From positions 121,022,599-121,086,598 of the forward strand of contig NC_056526.1 in the NCBI RefSeq assembly GCF_019175285.1: 64,000 nt of DNA, given 5' to 3'. Both the position numbers and the translations under genes were made by a program. Source of the DNA: Sceloporus undulatus (Eukaryota > Chordata > Lepidosauria > Squamata > Phrynosomatidae). This document shows positions 12,831 through 22,699 of the stretch, one piece after another. The notes under the pieces were generated by a model. It was not told the DNA's origin and did no database searches. It saw only the letters and a program-made list of their open reading frames with translations. Every line of letters starts with the position of its first letter. The first letter of the stretch is position 1.

Positions 12831-13092
12831 GTGCCACCCGATGGAGTGAGCTCCCGCCACTAGTCCCAGCTTCTGCAAACTTAGAAGTTCGAAAGCATGT
12901 AGAAGTGTAAGTCAATAAACAGGTACCACTTCAATGGAAAGGTAAAAGTGTTCTATGTGGTCATGCTGGACACATGACCACTTGAGTCATCTTCAGACAA
13001 CACTGGTTCCCTTGGCTTAGTAATGGAGATGATCACCACCACCTATTCAGACATGACTTGACAGTCATGTCAAAGGGGAAACCTTTAGCTTT
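12831..13092 (+). mobile_element. Sauria SINE, 5'-truncated
   Basis: Contains the family landmarks GTCCCAGCTTCTGC, GTTCGAAAGCATGTAGAA, AATAAACAGGTACCACTTC, CATGCTGGACACATGACC and TTAGTAATGGAGATGATC, then a tail with GACATGACTTGACAG and GGGGAAACCTTTA. The tRNA head is missing. Confidence 0.85.
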
Positions 13093-13854
13093 TTATGTTT
13101 ACTGCCATATAATGTATTGACACTGCCAGAAAAAAGCATGCAGAAACATAAATGGCTGTGTGCCATACTGACTCCATTTTGTTGTGACACAAAAAATTAT
13201 GGGCTTCTGGTTACTTCAAATCACATTTTGAATACTTTTCACTCTAAAACACTTCTGTGAACACAGCACCTTTTATCCCTTAAAAAATATTAGAATTCCT
13301 ATGATGTTAAAGAATACTGCAGAACCAAGTCAATAAAATTTATTTTTAATTATCCATTTGGAAACGGGTTAGGTATCCCCTTCATATATTTCTCATATGC
13401 ATGATTAATCAACCTCATTTCCCCCCCTCGATGTCCTATTTGTTTTATATGACTCTTTGTATGTGAATCCCTGGCCTAGAATCAGGACATCTACAGATCT
13501 AGGGCTAATATTTCCATAACCTGCACCGTATTAAAAGTGGTAGGAGGCCCCCCTTCAGCTAAGCTATCTTTAGATGGTTATCTCTCCAACTACACTACCT
13601 GTTTGCTTGGAAGGAACCATGGCTATATAACGATGCAAACCCGCTATGTTGCAAGATAAGGCGCAGGTTTTAACTTACAAAGCATTTAGTCATAATCTCG
13701 CAAATGGTAGCCGGCTTCTTAGCAAAATGCTAATATTAAATGCATTTCTTCTTTCCTCCTTCTGTACCCCTCCCATAAGCTTGTTTTTGGCTGCAGTCTG
13801 TTTGGGTGCACAGTGGGAAGAAACATTAGCACTGAAAAATTGTGAGAAATAAGT
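13093..13854. other. Non-coding, no recognised feature
   Basis: No gene evidence. The two frames near 13646-13922 overlap on opposite strands without any recognisable motif. Confidence 0.4.
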
Positions 13855-14085
13855 ATGTGGAGAGATCTTGTAGCACCTTTGAGACTAACTGAAAGAAAAA
13901 AATTGGCAGCAAGAGTTTTCATAGACTTCAGATTTCATAGACGAAGTTATACTGAATTGCATAGATATTCAGTATAATATCTGTCTGAGGAAGTACTGTA
14001 GACTGAAGTCTACGAAAGCTCATGCTGCCAACTCAAAGATGCTAAAAGATCCCGCTATATACTGATTCTACAGACTAATATGGCT
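13855..14085. repeat. Dispersed repeat, CTTGTAGCACCTTTGAGACT family
   Basis: Has inverse-related halves: CAGATTTCATAGACGAAG near the start and TGAAGTCTACGAAAGCTCATG near the end, followed by CTAATATGGC. This is a well-known wording in reptile genomes, but I cannot name its class. Confidence 0.55.
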
Positions 14086-14419
14086 AAATCTTTGAAATGC
14101 TACCTCTGTGAGAAATAAGATTAAAGATAGTTCGGATTTTATTGTCTGATAAACTGAGTGTACTCCTCATATTATTCCCACCCACCACCCAACCCTTATA
14201 AGATCTAGGATGTTGGTAAGTATAATATACCAATTCATCCACTAGACTTTTTCACTATGGTGGCTCAGGAGGCCTAGTAGAGCGAGTTCCACAAGTTCAG
14301 AATTCAGTTACTGGCAAGAAACTATAAGACATTTGGTATTCTTTATTGGTATTTTCCAGTCTGAACATTAACAACCACATACCTATATATTCTTCTTTAC
14401 TCATCGGCCAAATCCTAAT

Positions 14420-14700
14420 AATGCTATGCCTATACATCGGGAGGCATGGAGACGCACTATCCACGATGCTGAAGCCTTTTTTCAAAAACTCACGCCGAAT
14501 GAGTCTCGAAGAGAAACGACAACACAGAAAGAACCACAACCCAGAAACATCACTCAAGGAGACTTTCCGCTGTGCTTTCTGCAACCGGACCTGTTTGTCC
14601 TGGATTGGCCTTTTTAGTCACCAATGCGCTTGTACAAAGCGCGGGATGAGTCCTTCCTGAATCTTCGTTTGCGAAGCAAAGCCAGAGAGAGATACAAGTC
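14420..14700 (+). mobile_element. Non-LTR retrotransposon ORF C-terminal fragment
   Basis: One frame (from 14426) gives HREAWRRTIHDAEAFFQK, and the +1-shifted frame continues with SLEEKRQHRKNHNPE and then TFRCAFCNRTCLSWIGLFSHQC. This is a C-x2-C...H zinc-knuckle typical of the C-terminus of some LINE-encoded reverse transcriptases. One frameshift separates the two parts. The LINE family is uncertain. Confidence 0.6.
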
Positions 14701-15344
14701 TTCTTTTTCCATCCCTCGCGAACCACTGCTTTGAACAGAATGGAAGATAACCAGTAGGACTACATTCTACCCAAGACAACTACATCAGGTGATATTTTAA
14801 AAACAAGTCTGTAGGATTAATCTTCAATGTTTTCTTTTCCTGCACCCAAAAGCAACAGCAGAAGCAAAGATAAGAATGTCAACAACCCTCCAGTTGTTGC
14901 CCTGTAACCTTCTGTGGAAATTCTATAACTTACACAAAATTTATTTACCATAAGTTACAAAAAGAGGAGACACACTGCAATATAGTAATGTATTTGTGGA
15001 AACCAACTTCTACAGCAGTGCAAATTGGCTTTTACTATCTTACTATAACCAGCTTACTGTTTGGATTTTAGTTATCGACTTACCCTCTCTGAGTACGTAG
15101 ATAATACAGGATACATAGAAACTGTATTACAGTGGTCCACAAGGGTTCGGTTCCACTCCCCCTGCCATGTGGATAGGGAAAAACATAGATGATCAGGCCC
15201 CATATTATTAAATAGCGGCAACATGAATGAGTACATACTGAAGTGCATACATTCATGCCACTGCCATTTAATAATGAGGCATGATGATCCACAGATGAGG
15301 ATTCACTGTATTTCTATACCATCCTGCCATTGCTTGTATTACTT
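14701..15344. other. Non-coding, no recognised feature
   Basis: AT-rich sequence with a possible weak inverted repeat around 15160-15280. No coding evidence. Confidence 0.35.
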
Positions 15345-15430
15345 TGATTGAGAGTTCCTGCATGGCAGGGGTTGGACTGGATGGCCCTTGTGGTCTCTTT
15401 CAACTCTACGATTCTATGAGTCTATGATTC
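15345..15430 (+). mobile_element. CR1-type LINE 3' terminus
   Basis: Short piece: GCATGGCAGGGGTTGGACTG, then GGCCCTTGTGGTCTC, ending with CGATTCTATGAGTCTATGAT. Same family as 20275-20622. Confidence 0.75.
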
Positions 15431-15892
15431 CACTTTGTCAATAAATTTATTGTTATTTGTTAAATAACTCCTGAATGAATAGTTAATTCCATCTCCAGTT
15501 TTTCAGAAACAGAAATAACATTTTTAAAAAATCAGTGCATTGCTAATCCCAGCAAAATGAACACAGTAAAGCAAAGCATAATAAACCAGCCCAAGGGGAA
15601 GGGGGAGAAAGAATGGACTTCTGCTCCTCACCACAAATATGACAGACTTGCAATTATGGAGGCGGGAGAGAATAAATATGCACTTATATGATCTCAGAGT
15701 AGTGGTTATAGGTATTTAAAGCTTTGCATCTGAGATCTGTCGTCACTGTTCTTGAGGATACCCACCACCACCCCCGCAGAGCCGGGGTTGGAAAACAAGA
15801 ATCAACAGCCTCAAGAAAACACTTGCTTTTCTAGCTAAGGGATCCTGAGACTTGGCTTAGAGGGAAGTCTTTTGATATATTTGCCTGACTGG
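15431..15892. other. Non-coding, no recognised feature
   Basis: Nothing recognisable. Confidence 0.35.
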
Positions 15893-16116
15893 GAGTGCAT
15901 CTACACTGTAGAAACACAGTTCCAGAATTTTGACAGTATTTTAAGTACTGTAACTCCTATGGACTCCTGGGAGTTGTAGTTTTACAACGTCTTTAGCCTT
16001 CTCTGCCAAAAAGTGTTGGCACCTCTCAAAACTACAAATGCTGGAATTCTGTAGGATGGAGCTACGGCAGTTAAAGTGGTGCCAAACTGTATTATTTCTA
16101 CAGTGCAGATGCACTC
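15893..16116. mobile_element. Palindromic MITE A (old copy)
   Basis: Ends GAGTGCATCTACACTGTAG and CTACAGTGCAGATGCACTC are inverse. The arms carry CTGGGAGTTGTAGTTTTAC and GGCAGTTAAAGTGGTG. The arms are diverged, so this copy is older than those at 27634 or 62819. Confidence 0.8.
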
Positions 16117-16350
16117 TGCATCTGATTTGATTGCTCCTAACAGCAATTCCTATATGAACAATAAACAACAGATTGTAGTTCCTGTTTGTATACAGGTTCT
16201 ACTGAGACACTAAGTATGTAGCCCATTAATAGATGCTACATACTGGTATCACAACAATACATTCATTAACTAGGAAAGTTCCACCTTGTTCATAGGTTAC
16301 CAGCCATGATCAAGGATAATTTCTCTCTCTTTAAAGGGTTTTATTTTTGT

Positions 16351-16506
16351 ACAGTGGTTCTTTGGTATCCGTTGGGGTTTGTTTCCAGGACCCAGGTGGA
16401 TACCAAAATCTGTGGATGCTCAAGTTCCATTAGATGCAATGGCATAATTAAATTGTGATGTCCCTTTTATAAAATGGCAAAATCAATGTTTGTCTTTTGG
16501 AATATA
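16351..16506 (-). mobile_element. Tigger/pogo-like MITE, left part of split copy
   Basis: Starts TACAGTGGTTCTTTGGTATCC and runs through GGATACCAAAATCTGTGG to GTCTTTTGGAATAT. The other end lies at 17508-17563 after three later insertions. Confidence 0.75.
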
Positions 16507-16726
16507 AGAACTAGAAAAGATTCTAAAATGAAAAGATATACAACTGAGCGCAAAAGTTAAAATCATACAAGCCATTGTATTCCCTATTACCATATATAAA
16601 TGCGAGAGCTGGACAGTTAAGAAAGAAGATAGGAAGAAAATCCATTCATTTGAGATGTAGTGCTGGAGAAGAGTGCTAAGGATCCCATGGACAGCCAAAA
16701 GGACAAACAAATGGGTCCTAGAGCAA

Positions 16727-16759
<33 letters not shown>

Positions 16760-17111
16760 ACCCTGCTCTTGAGCGAAGACTATCAGAGCGGCTTACAATT
16801 TGTTAAATAGACATTTCAAATCAAGCAAGAAACCTCCCTGGAAGCCAAGATGAGCAAACTGAGGCTGTCGTACTTCGGATACATCATGAGAAGGGCGGAC
16901 TCACTGGAAAAGACAGTAATGCTGGGAAAGGTGGAGAGAAGTAGGAAGAGAGGAAGGCCACATGCCAGATGGATGGACTCTATTAAGGAGGTCACAGGTA
17001 TGGGGTTGCAGGAATTAAGCAGAGCAGTGGCAGACAGAGGGTCTTGGAGATGTCTCATCCATAGGGTTGTCATGAGTCAAGATTGACTCAAGGGCAGTTA
17101 ATAACAACAAA
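16507..17111 (+). mobile_element. BovB (RTE-type) LINE 3' part
   Basis: The C-terminal ORF region is readable. KMSKLRLSYFGYIMRRADSL and LEKTVMLGKVERSRKRGRPH are classic BovB wording, followed by RWMDSIKEVTGMGLQELS and a 3' tail with GACTCAAGGGCAGTTAATAA. The upstream part (16507-16728) is in broken frames. It is split at about 16729-16825 by an ATT microsatellite plus another LINE tail. Confidence 0.9.
16729..16825 (+). repeat. (ATT)n microsatellite with LINE tail, inside BovB
   Basis: About ten ATT units, then ACCCTGCTCTTGAGCGAAG and AGCGGCTTACAATTTGTTAA, a LINE 3'-tail wording also met near 18650 and 31080. It interrupts the BovB copy. Confidence 0.7.
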
Positions 17112-17506
17112 ACTCATGTATAAGTCTAAAAATGTAGGTTAAAAAATTGACCCCAAAAACCTGAGTCAACTTATCAACAGATCAATGTAAGTAGTGTACT
17201 TTAAATCACACACACAACCATCCCCTGGTGAAAGGCAAGAGTTTAATCTGCCCTGGGAGCTCTGTCCGCCTTCTATACTCTCATCCATCCAGCTTTTAGT
17301 ATGAACACAAATAGTTATCCCTGCTGGAATTTTTAAAAGTTTTTTTGGCATTGTTTTCCTTTGCTTCATTCTTTACATCCTTCATTACATGACCCTAAGT
17401 TTTACCCTCAACTTATCCATGAGTCATATCAAAACCCATAATTTTGGTACCAAAATCCCCCTCAAGCTTTACATGAGGTTGACTTATAGTCAAATATATA
17501 CACTAC
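17112..17506 (+). mobile_element. MITE of the CTGTATATACT family, within the nest
   Basis: Begins ACTCATGTATAAGTCTAAAA and ends near CAAATATATACAC. It matches 6195-6608 along most of its length (CATCCCCTGGTGAAAGGCAA in both). The left few bases are lost at the junction with BovB. Confidence 0.75.
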
Positions 17507-17507
17507 A

Positions 17508-17563
17508 TATACTTTTAAAACATTTTCAAGCCGTGGATAGTTGAACCCGTGGATGTGGGAAAC
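17508..17563 (-). mobile_element. Tigger/pogo-like MITE, right part of split copy
   Basis: AAGCCGTGGATAGTTGAACC and CGTGGATGTGGGAAACC complete the element begun at 16351. Confidence 0.7.
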
Positions 17564-18055
17564 CGCCTACATTTCATACCTCCGGACTGGACCTACGAAG
17601 CCGTATGAAGTGGGCTGCACCCAAGATCCTGCACTACTCTTCCTTCAAGGGACAGTTCTGTCTTGTTGCTCCAAAGCAGGAGTCCCACCCACACAACTTT
17701 TTAAACAGTTTGAGCAGCAGTGCTGGGCCTACAGAACAAGACGGCAAGTTCCAGCCAGCCTAATAAAGACCCATTGTCTCACTTGTTCCACGCTGCTGAT
17801 CAACAGAGAGAGCCCTTGTTCTCGCCTCCGGTGTGTCAAGTGCACATGCCATGGAGGGAGGGAGGGAGGGAGCAATGCCAGGCTGCTAACCAACGCAACA
17901 CCACCACCCCATCATCATTCCTTCAGTTTTATACACATGCACCCGTGCCCCCCCAAAACGGCAATCCAGAATCTGAGCCGCCTCCAAAGGCAGCTCCTAC
18001 CAGACACCACTTGGGGCAAACCAGATGTCCTAACTGCAAAGGAGGGCAAGGGGCT
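17564..18055. other. GC-richer unassigned stretch
   Basis: Frames of 138-172 codons overlap here on the + strand, but no domain or splice pattern is recognisable. Contains GGGA repeats near 17855 and CCACCACCCC near 17900. Base composition differs from the flanks. It could be an old insertion. Confidence 0.4.
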
Positions 18056-18292
18056 GTGAAATGTAGGACGTTTAAGGAAAATGCAGGGCATGACCGAACA
18101 AAAGCTAAAAATGCTCAGATAAATGCATGTTTTTAAGTCATGCTCGTTGTGAAATGCCTCCTGGACAGAAGGCTGAAACGTAGAGCATGTCCAGGAAAAA
18201 GGGGATGTCTGGCCACCCTGACATTCCTCCTGGACAGAAGGCTGAAATGTAGGATGCGTCCTGGAAAAAGGAGGACCTTCTGGTCACACAGT
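18056..18292 (+). mobile_element. hAT-type MITE, two partial copies in tandem
   Basis: GAAATGTAGGACGTTTAAGG starts the element and TCTGGCCACCCTG closes it near 18221. A second 3' part follows directly (CTCCTGGACAGAAGGCTGAA, twice in the stretch). Same family as 28618-28848 and 61824-62047. Confidence 0.7.
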
Positions 18293-18350
18293 TTGAGACC
18301 ACTTTAAATGCCATGGCTCAGTGCTAGGGAATGCTGGGAATTGCATCCTT
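18288..18350. mobile_element. MITE A, left arm only
   Basis: CACAGTTTGAGACCACTTTA and GGCTCAGTGCTAGGGAATGC match the left arm of the complete copies. Confidence 0.65.
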
Positions 18351-18351
18351 C

Positions 18352-18640
18352 CACATTTGCGGCTTTGATATTTGTGGATTTGATTATCCATGGATTTGAT
18401 TAATGCGTCCTCTCTAGGGATATCTAGGTCCTCCAGTGCAACTCTATGGTCAACTGTAACTAAAAGTTGCACTGAAAGACCTAGAGGGTTCCTAGAGAGA
18501 ACGCTCTCCTAGGCCAGTGAAATTCTATGGCCAGTGTCTGTGGGACGCTGACCATAGAGTTGCCCTGGAGGACCTAGAGATTCCTAGAGAGGTGCAGTTT
18601 TTCCACATTCACGGCTGTCTTGTGAGAGACAAGTGTATTA
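18352..18640. repeat. Palindromic repeat with CTAGGTCCTCCAGTGCAACT arms
   Basis: The phrase around CTAGGTCCTCCAGTGCAAC near 18426 is mirrored by TTGCCCTGGAGGACCTAGAG near 18562. The outer parts hold GATTTGTGGATTTG-like wording. A relative lies at 57165-57390. Probably a degraded pogo-type MITE. Confidence 0.5.
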
Positions 18641-18730
18641 TGTTTATTTATATCCCGCCTTCCTCCCACTACAGGGGCTCAAGGCGGCTTACGAACCTAA
18701 AACAGTCCAAGCCAAAACACTATAAAACAC
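18640..18730 (+). mobile_element. LINE 3'-tail fragment
   Basis: TTATATCCCGCCTTCCTCCC, then GGGGCTCAAGGCGGCTTACG: the standard tail wording of a squamate LINE. Confidence 0.6.
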
Positions 18731-18799
18731 GCAAAACACAAGTTTGAAGAAACAAACAAACATTTTAATTCTCCACAAGCGAGATTCTGAGAGGAGAAG

Positions 18800-19960
18800 G
18801 GGCAGCTTTGCACAGAAACGAGACACACAGAGAGGAATTTGGCCGCCGCCCTCAGTGAAAGATTTATTTAACGGTCTGTTTCCTCTGAGAAGCGCCGCCA
18901 AGCCTTTATTTATTTATTTCCTCCCGTTGGTTTCCCTCAGGGGCCACAAAAGAAGGGCGTCCACGCGGGGGGAGGGAATAACGCGTTCTGAGAGCGCGTT
19001 ATTTTTATAGTGTGGACTGTATGTGTGAGAGGGGGAGGAAGAGGAACAGGAGAAAGAGAAGACGACGAGGGCGCCTCCTTAATCGTTTCTTAAGGGCGAC
19101 CATTAGGGAAGGAGTGGATATGGCACTGCGTATTAATCTCCTCCTCGCACCAAAAAGACGACCGACCGACCGCCCCAGTCTGGCTATACTATAAACAAAA
19201 GAAGCGGCGGCGGCGGCGGAGAAACAAGAAATATACAGTACAGTAATCCAAACGGACGATAAGCGTCTCGCGGACGTTCGAAGGGGCGTGGCTCGAGAGA
19301 GCGCTTCTCCCTCCTCTTCCCCCCCCCCCAGCGTTCCAACGGTTTCCTTGTTTACGGCGCGTGCCTCGCGCGGCTGAGCGTTCCATTTCCTTTGGGCGCG
19401 AGCTCCCTTCAGCCTCTCTCTCTCTCTGACCTTCGGGATGGAGCCCCCCTCCACCAGCCTTACAAACCTGCTGCTGCTGCTGGTAGTGGTTGGTTGAGTC
19501 TTCTCCTCCGCCGACGCCGCCCTTAGAGATCCCTCTTCCCGGCCATCGCCATCCCTTTAAGGACTATCCTCAATGCCTCTCTAGTCTCTGCCTTTATCCA
19601 GACTCCTCTCTTTCTCTCGATCACTGGGCAGCCCAGCTCCCTCTTCTTCCCGCCTCGTCGCCTCCCCCTTCAAACAGGAACACGCATCCCGGCCGCTCAT
19701 TCGTCGACACGCCTGCCATTCTTCTTTCCCCGCCTCCTGAGTGGCTTTCGCTGAGGTTAAGTCCCGCCCCCTAAACGTATGCTCGAAGGCGGGCGATCGC
19801 TTCCGCCAATCCCTGCGCCGCGTCGGTCAAAGCTCGCCGCTGATTGGCCGCCCGGGGTCATTTCCTCTCCCGCTGAGTCGTCGAGGGGGACATCACTCAT
19901 CAGCCCCGGGCAGCCTATTCCCGAGCAGAGGGGGCGGGACTGCCCAGCTGTTTAGCCCTG
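18800..19960. promoter_or_regulatory. CpG island with divergent-type promoter elements
   Basis: Dense CpG over about 1.1 kb in an otherwise CpG-poor region. The strongest promoter elements cluster at 19740-19960: a CCAAT box (CCGCCAATCCC, about 19802), an inverse one (GCTGATTGGCC, about 19840), and GC boxes (GGGGGCGGGACTG near 19929). Vertebrate gene order predicts the minus-strand gene FRYL here, heading left. Plus-strand initiation is also possible. No protein is predicted: the overlapping long frames on both strands follow from high GC. Confidence 0.7.
19469..19720 (-). other. Candidate first, non-coding exon of a minus-strand gene (FRYL by gene order)
   Basis: Read on the minus strand, a CpG-rich stretch ends with four CAG triplets followed by a good donor (CAG|GTTTGTAAG; last exon base about 19469). 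CCAAT and GC boxes lie 80-250 bases upstream at 19800-19960. FRYL is the usual neighbour of OCIAD1, is transcribed away from it, and has untranslated first exons. The upstream end is a guess, because no transcript evidence exists here. No FRYL coding exon was identified further left in the window. Confidence 0.4.
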
Positions 19961-20002
19961 GTACAAAGGCTGGGGGGAGCTTTGCCCTTTAAAGTGGCCC
20001 TG

Positions 20003-20223
20003 GGCTGCGTTCACGCTGCAGAAATAACCCAGTTTGACACCACTTTAAGTGCCATGGCTCAATGCTTTGAATTCTGGGAACAGTAGTTCTGTGAGATATT
20101 TAGCCACCACTGTAAAATGGCTCAGGTGCCACAACAAACTACAATTCCCAGAATTCCATAACATTGAGATATGGCAGCTAAAGTGCTGTTAACCTAGGTT
20201 ATTTCTGCACTGCAGATACAGCC
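20003..20223. mobile_element. Palindromic MITE A
   Basis: GGCTGCGTTCACGCTGCAG and CTGCAGATACAGCC form the ends. The left arm has AGTTTGACACCACTTTAAG and the right arm AGCTAAAGTGCTGTTAACC. About 220 bp, the usual size for the family. Confidence 0.85.
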
Positions 20224-20274
20224 CTAGTGGCTGCCCTTGATCTGAAGAACAGTTCAATTCACACATAATTGTTA

Positions 20275-20622
20275 TACTATGATAGCCCTGTTTAAATATT
20301 TGAAGGGGTGCCATGTTGAGGAGGGAGCAAGCTTGTTTTCTGCTGCTCCAGAGACTAGGACCCGGAGCAATGGATGCAAGCTCCAGGAAAAGAGATTCCA
20401 CTCAACATTAGGAGGAACTTCTTGACAGTAAGGGCTCTTCGACAGTGGAACAAACTCCCTCGGAGTGTAGTGGAGTCTCCCTCCTTGGAGGTCTTTAAGC
20501 AGAGGCTGGATGGCCATCTGTCAGGGATGCTTTGATTGTGATTTCCTGCATGGCAGAATGGGGTTGGACTGGATGGCCCTTGCGGTCTCTTCCAGCTCTA
20601 TGATTCTATCATTCTATGTTAC
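20275..20622 (+). mobile_element. CR1-type LINE 3' UTR
   Basis: Longest copy of this tail in the window. It reads AAATATTTGAAGGGGTGCC, then CATTAGGAGGAACTTCTTGA, then GGCTGGATGGCCATCTGTC, and ends in short ATTCTA repeats. No coding part remains. Confidence 0.85.
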
Positions 20623-20698
20623 AGATATGATTCAGGCAACCAGAAACTAAACACAATAAAATATGGATGAGGCTAAAGGATAATAATTAATCCTCCTA

Positions 20699-20728
20699 TT
20701 ACACACACACACACACATACACACACGT
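20699..20728 (+). repeat. (CA)n microsatellite
   Basis: Alternating AC, with one T interruption. Confidence 0.9.
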
Positions 20729-21407
20729 TCTTTCTATAATCTAGCTCTAGGCTATATAAGGCAAAACCCAAAAACTAGGTAAACCAAAAATAATGTGATC
20801 TATGTATTTCACTTCAGAAACTTTTTTTAAATCTATTCTTGATGGCGGGGTTAACATTTGTTACCAGGCTAAGACAAGTTATGACTAGAGAACCTATTGT
20901 TGTGCGCATGGTGCTCCTCCCACCCTTGCGCATACAGACACATATTCAAAGGAGCTGTTCCTGCCGTCACATCTGGACTGATATAAAAGGTAATGTGGAA
21001 GCAATACTTGCCTTGGGACATTCACACATGTCATTGCGCAGATCTGTGGTTAGTTGACAGACTAGTAGTGTATATCATACTGCTGAAGAGCAGAAAGCGT
21101 GTTAGTCATATGTCTCTTTTTAAGGTCACAGGGAGCTCAACATTGGCAGGAAGAGTTTTATTAATTTTGCCTACTTGCAGCAGGAGACTAGATTACACTT
21201 TCCATCCATTATCCTTCAGGGATCCTTAAATATGACGACTCCAACAAGTACAATGTCTACTTAGAAGTGCCCTTGATATCTTCTGTATAACTTACTCCCA
21301 AGTAAACGTACGTTTTATTTTTTCTGGGATGGTTCAGTGACAATCACTGTCTTAATATTTCTTAGCGTTTGATCATTTAGTTCACTCCCACATTACGATT
21401 CTTAGAA
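20729..21407. other. Intergenic, no recognised feature
   Basis: Small frames near 20839-21229 show no familiar protein. Confidence 0.4.
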
Positions 21408-21655
21408 TCATAAAATCATAGAGTTGGAAGAGACCACAAGGGCCAACCCCATCCTGCCATGCAGGAAATCTAAATCAAAGCATCCCCAAACCACTGGACT
21501 TGATCCCCTTCCCCACCACCATTCCCTTCTCCTTTTGTGTCATGTCTTTTAAGATTGTAAGCCTGAGGTCAGGGAATAACGTCTACCTGTTAGCCGCTCT
21601 GAGAATCTTTGTGGCTGAAGAGCGGAGTACAGATACTATAAATAAATAAGTCCAG
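21408..21655. mobile_element. Two LINE 3' ends joined
   Basis: 21408-21490 is a minus-oriented CR1 terminus (ATCATAGAGTTGGAAGAGAC). 21490-21655 is the plus-oriented tail also seen at 7790-7955 (ATTGTAAGCCTGAGGTCAGG to ATAAATAAATAA). Confidence 0.65.
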
Positions 21656-21837
21656 TGGTCAAACTACTACACCAAGCTGGCTCTCTCATCTACATAGGAA
21701 TCATACACACACATCCAGCAAAAGGCTTGAGATAAGTTAGAGCGCATGACCTTGATCCTCCCAAGAACATTCACTGGTTGAGCATGGATTTGCACCTGGG
21801 TCTTCCCACTCCTAATCTACCCTTCTAATTGAGGGGC

Positions 21838-21962
21838 AGGCAAACTGGTGCCTCTCAGTGTTTTGTACCATAGCTCCCAGCAGCCCCAGCCAGTACTGCC
21901 AGTGGTAGGGAACTGTGTGGGGGTTATAGTCCAAAACATAAGGCATATGGCAGTTTTTCTGC
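21838..21962. mobile_element. Short hAT-like MITE
   Basis: GGCAAACTGGTGCCTCTCAG, ATAGCTCCCAGCAGCC and TTATAGTCCAAAACATAAGG follow the pattern of a common reptile MITE (compare 55785-55929). Confidence 0.45.
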
Positions 21963-22147
21963 TCTAACGACTTACACTGACTGCCCATTGTTTTATGGGA
22001 AATCATGAAAATATTTCTTTTGAAAATCTTGAAAATGTAAAGAGGTAGTCTCTTAAATGATTCTTCACTCTTAATTCTTTTAAGATGCCACTTTATATAC
22101 AACATCTGTAGAATTCTGTAGCATGCTTTCCCCCTTGTATTGTGTTT

Positions 22148-22225
22148 AAAGAAAGCCTGTATAATATAGTGGTTAGAACAAAGGATTGGGACTGAGGAGA
22201 TCTGGGTTCAAATTTCTAGTCACCA
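22148..22225 (+). mobile_element. tRNA-like SINE head fragment
   Basis: TATAGTGGTTAGAACAAAGG and the B-box-like GGGTTCAAATT give a tRNA-type head, without the tail. Confidence 0.5.
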
Positions 22226-22699
22226 TAAAATACATTAGCGTTACCTTAGCCTGTGATCAGCTTCCAGCAGCATGTCCTCAAAACTTGGAAGTGGGGTAGA
22301 GTATACAGTGTTTTGAGTTCCTTCTAGGAAAAAAAACAGTCTATAAATGTAATAAATAACATTGCAACATATGTCTCTCGTAATACAATGTTTTTCTCTG
22401 CCCTTGCAAAATTAGCAGATATACTTACCATTAGCTCTATTGTCACCTTTCCCTCCTTTCCAAACTTCAGGCTGTCTTTGTACCTTTTTTTTAAGCCCCA
22501 CATATATAGACATTGAAACTAATGTTAACATGCAGGTGATTTTAAAAAATCACAGCCATATTTTTTCTTCCCCCAAGATGCTAATGCTTTAATGGTGAGC
22601 AGATATAGGTGTCTGATGTTTGAACAAATAGCAGTCTGCACAGACAGACTCTGCTGCCAACTTACATAACCAGTTTTCCCTAGATTCCTCTGTGAAGAG
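22226..22699. other. Intergenic, no recognised feature
   Basis: No gene or repeat recognised. Confidence 0.35.

Noticed and set aside
14297-14584. 95-codon minus-strand frame
   Set aside because: Antisense of the LINE zinc-knuckle fragment.
17541-18136. 172- and 138-codon overlapping frames
   Set aside because: No domain, no splice support, overlapping frames in a GC-richer block. Kept only as an unassigned region.
19005-19454. 149-codon minus-strand frame in the CpG island
   Set aside because: Arg/Leu-rich peptide without domain, and other long frames overlap on both strands. High GC lowers stop frequency.
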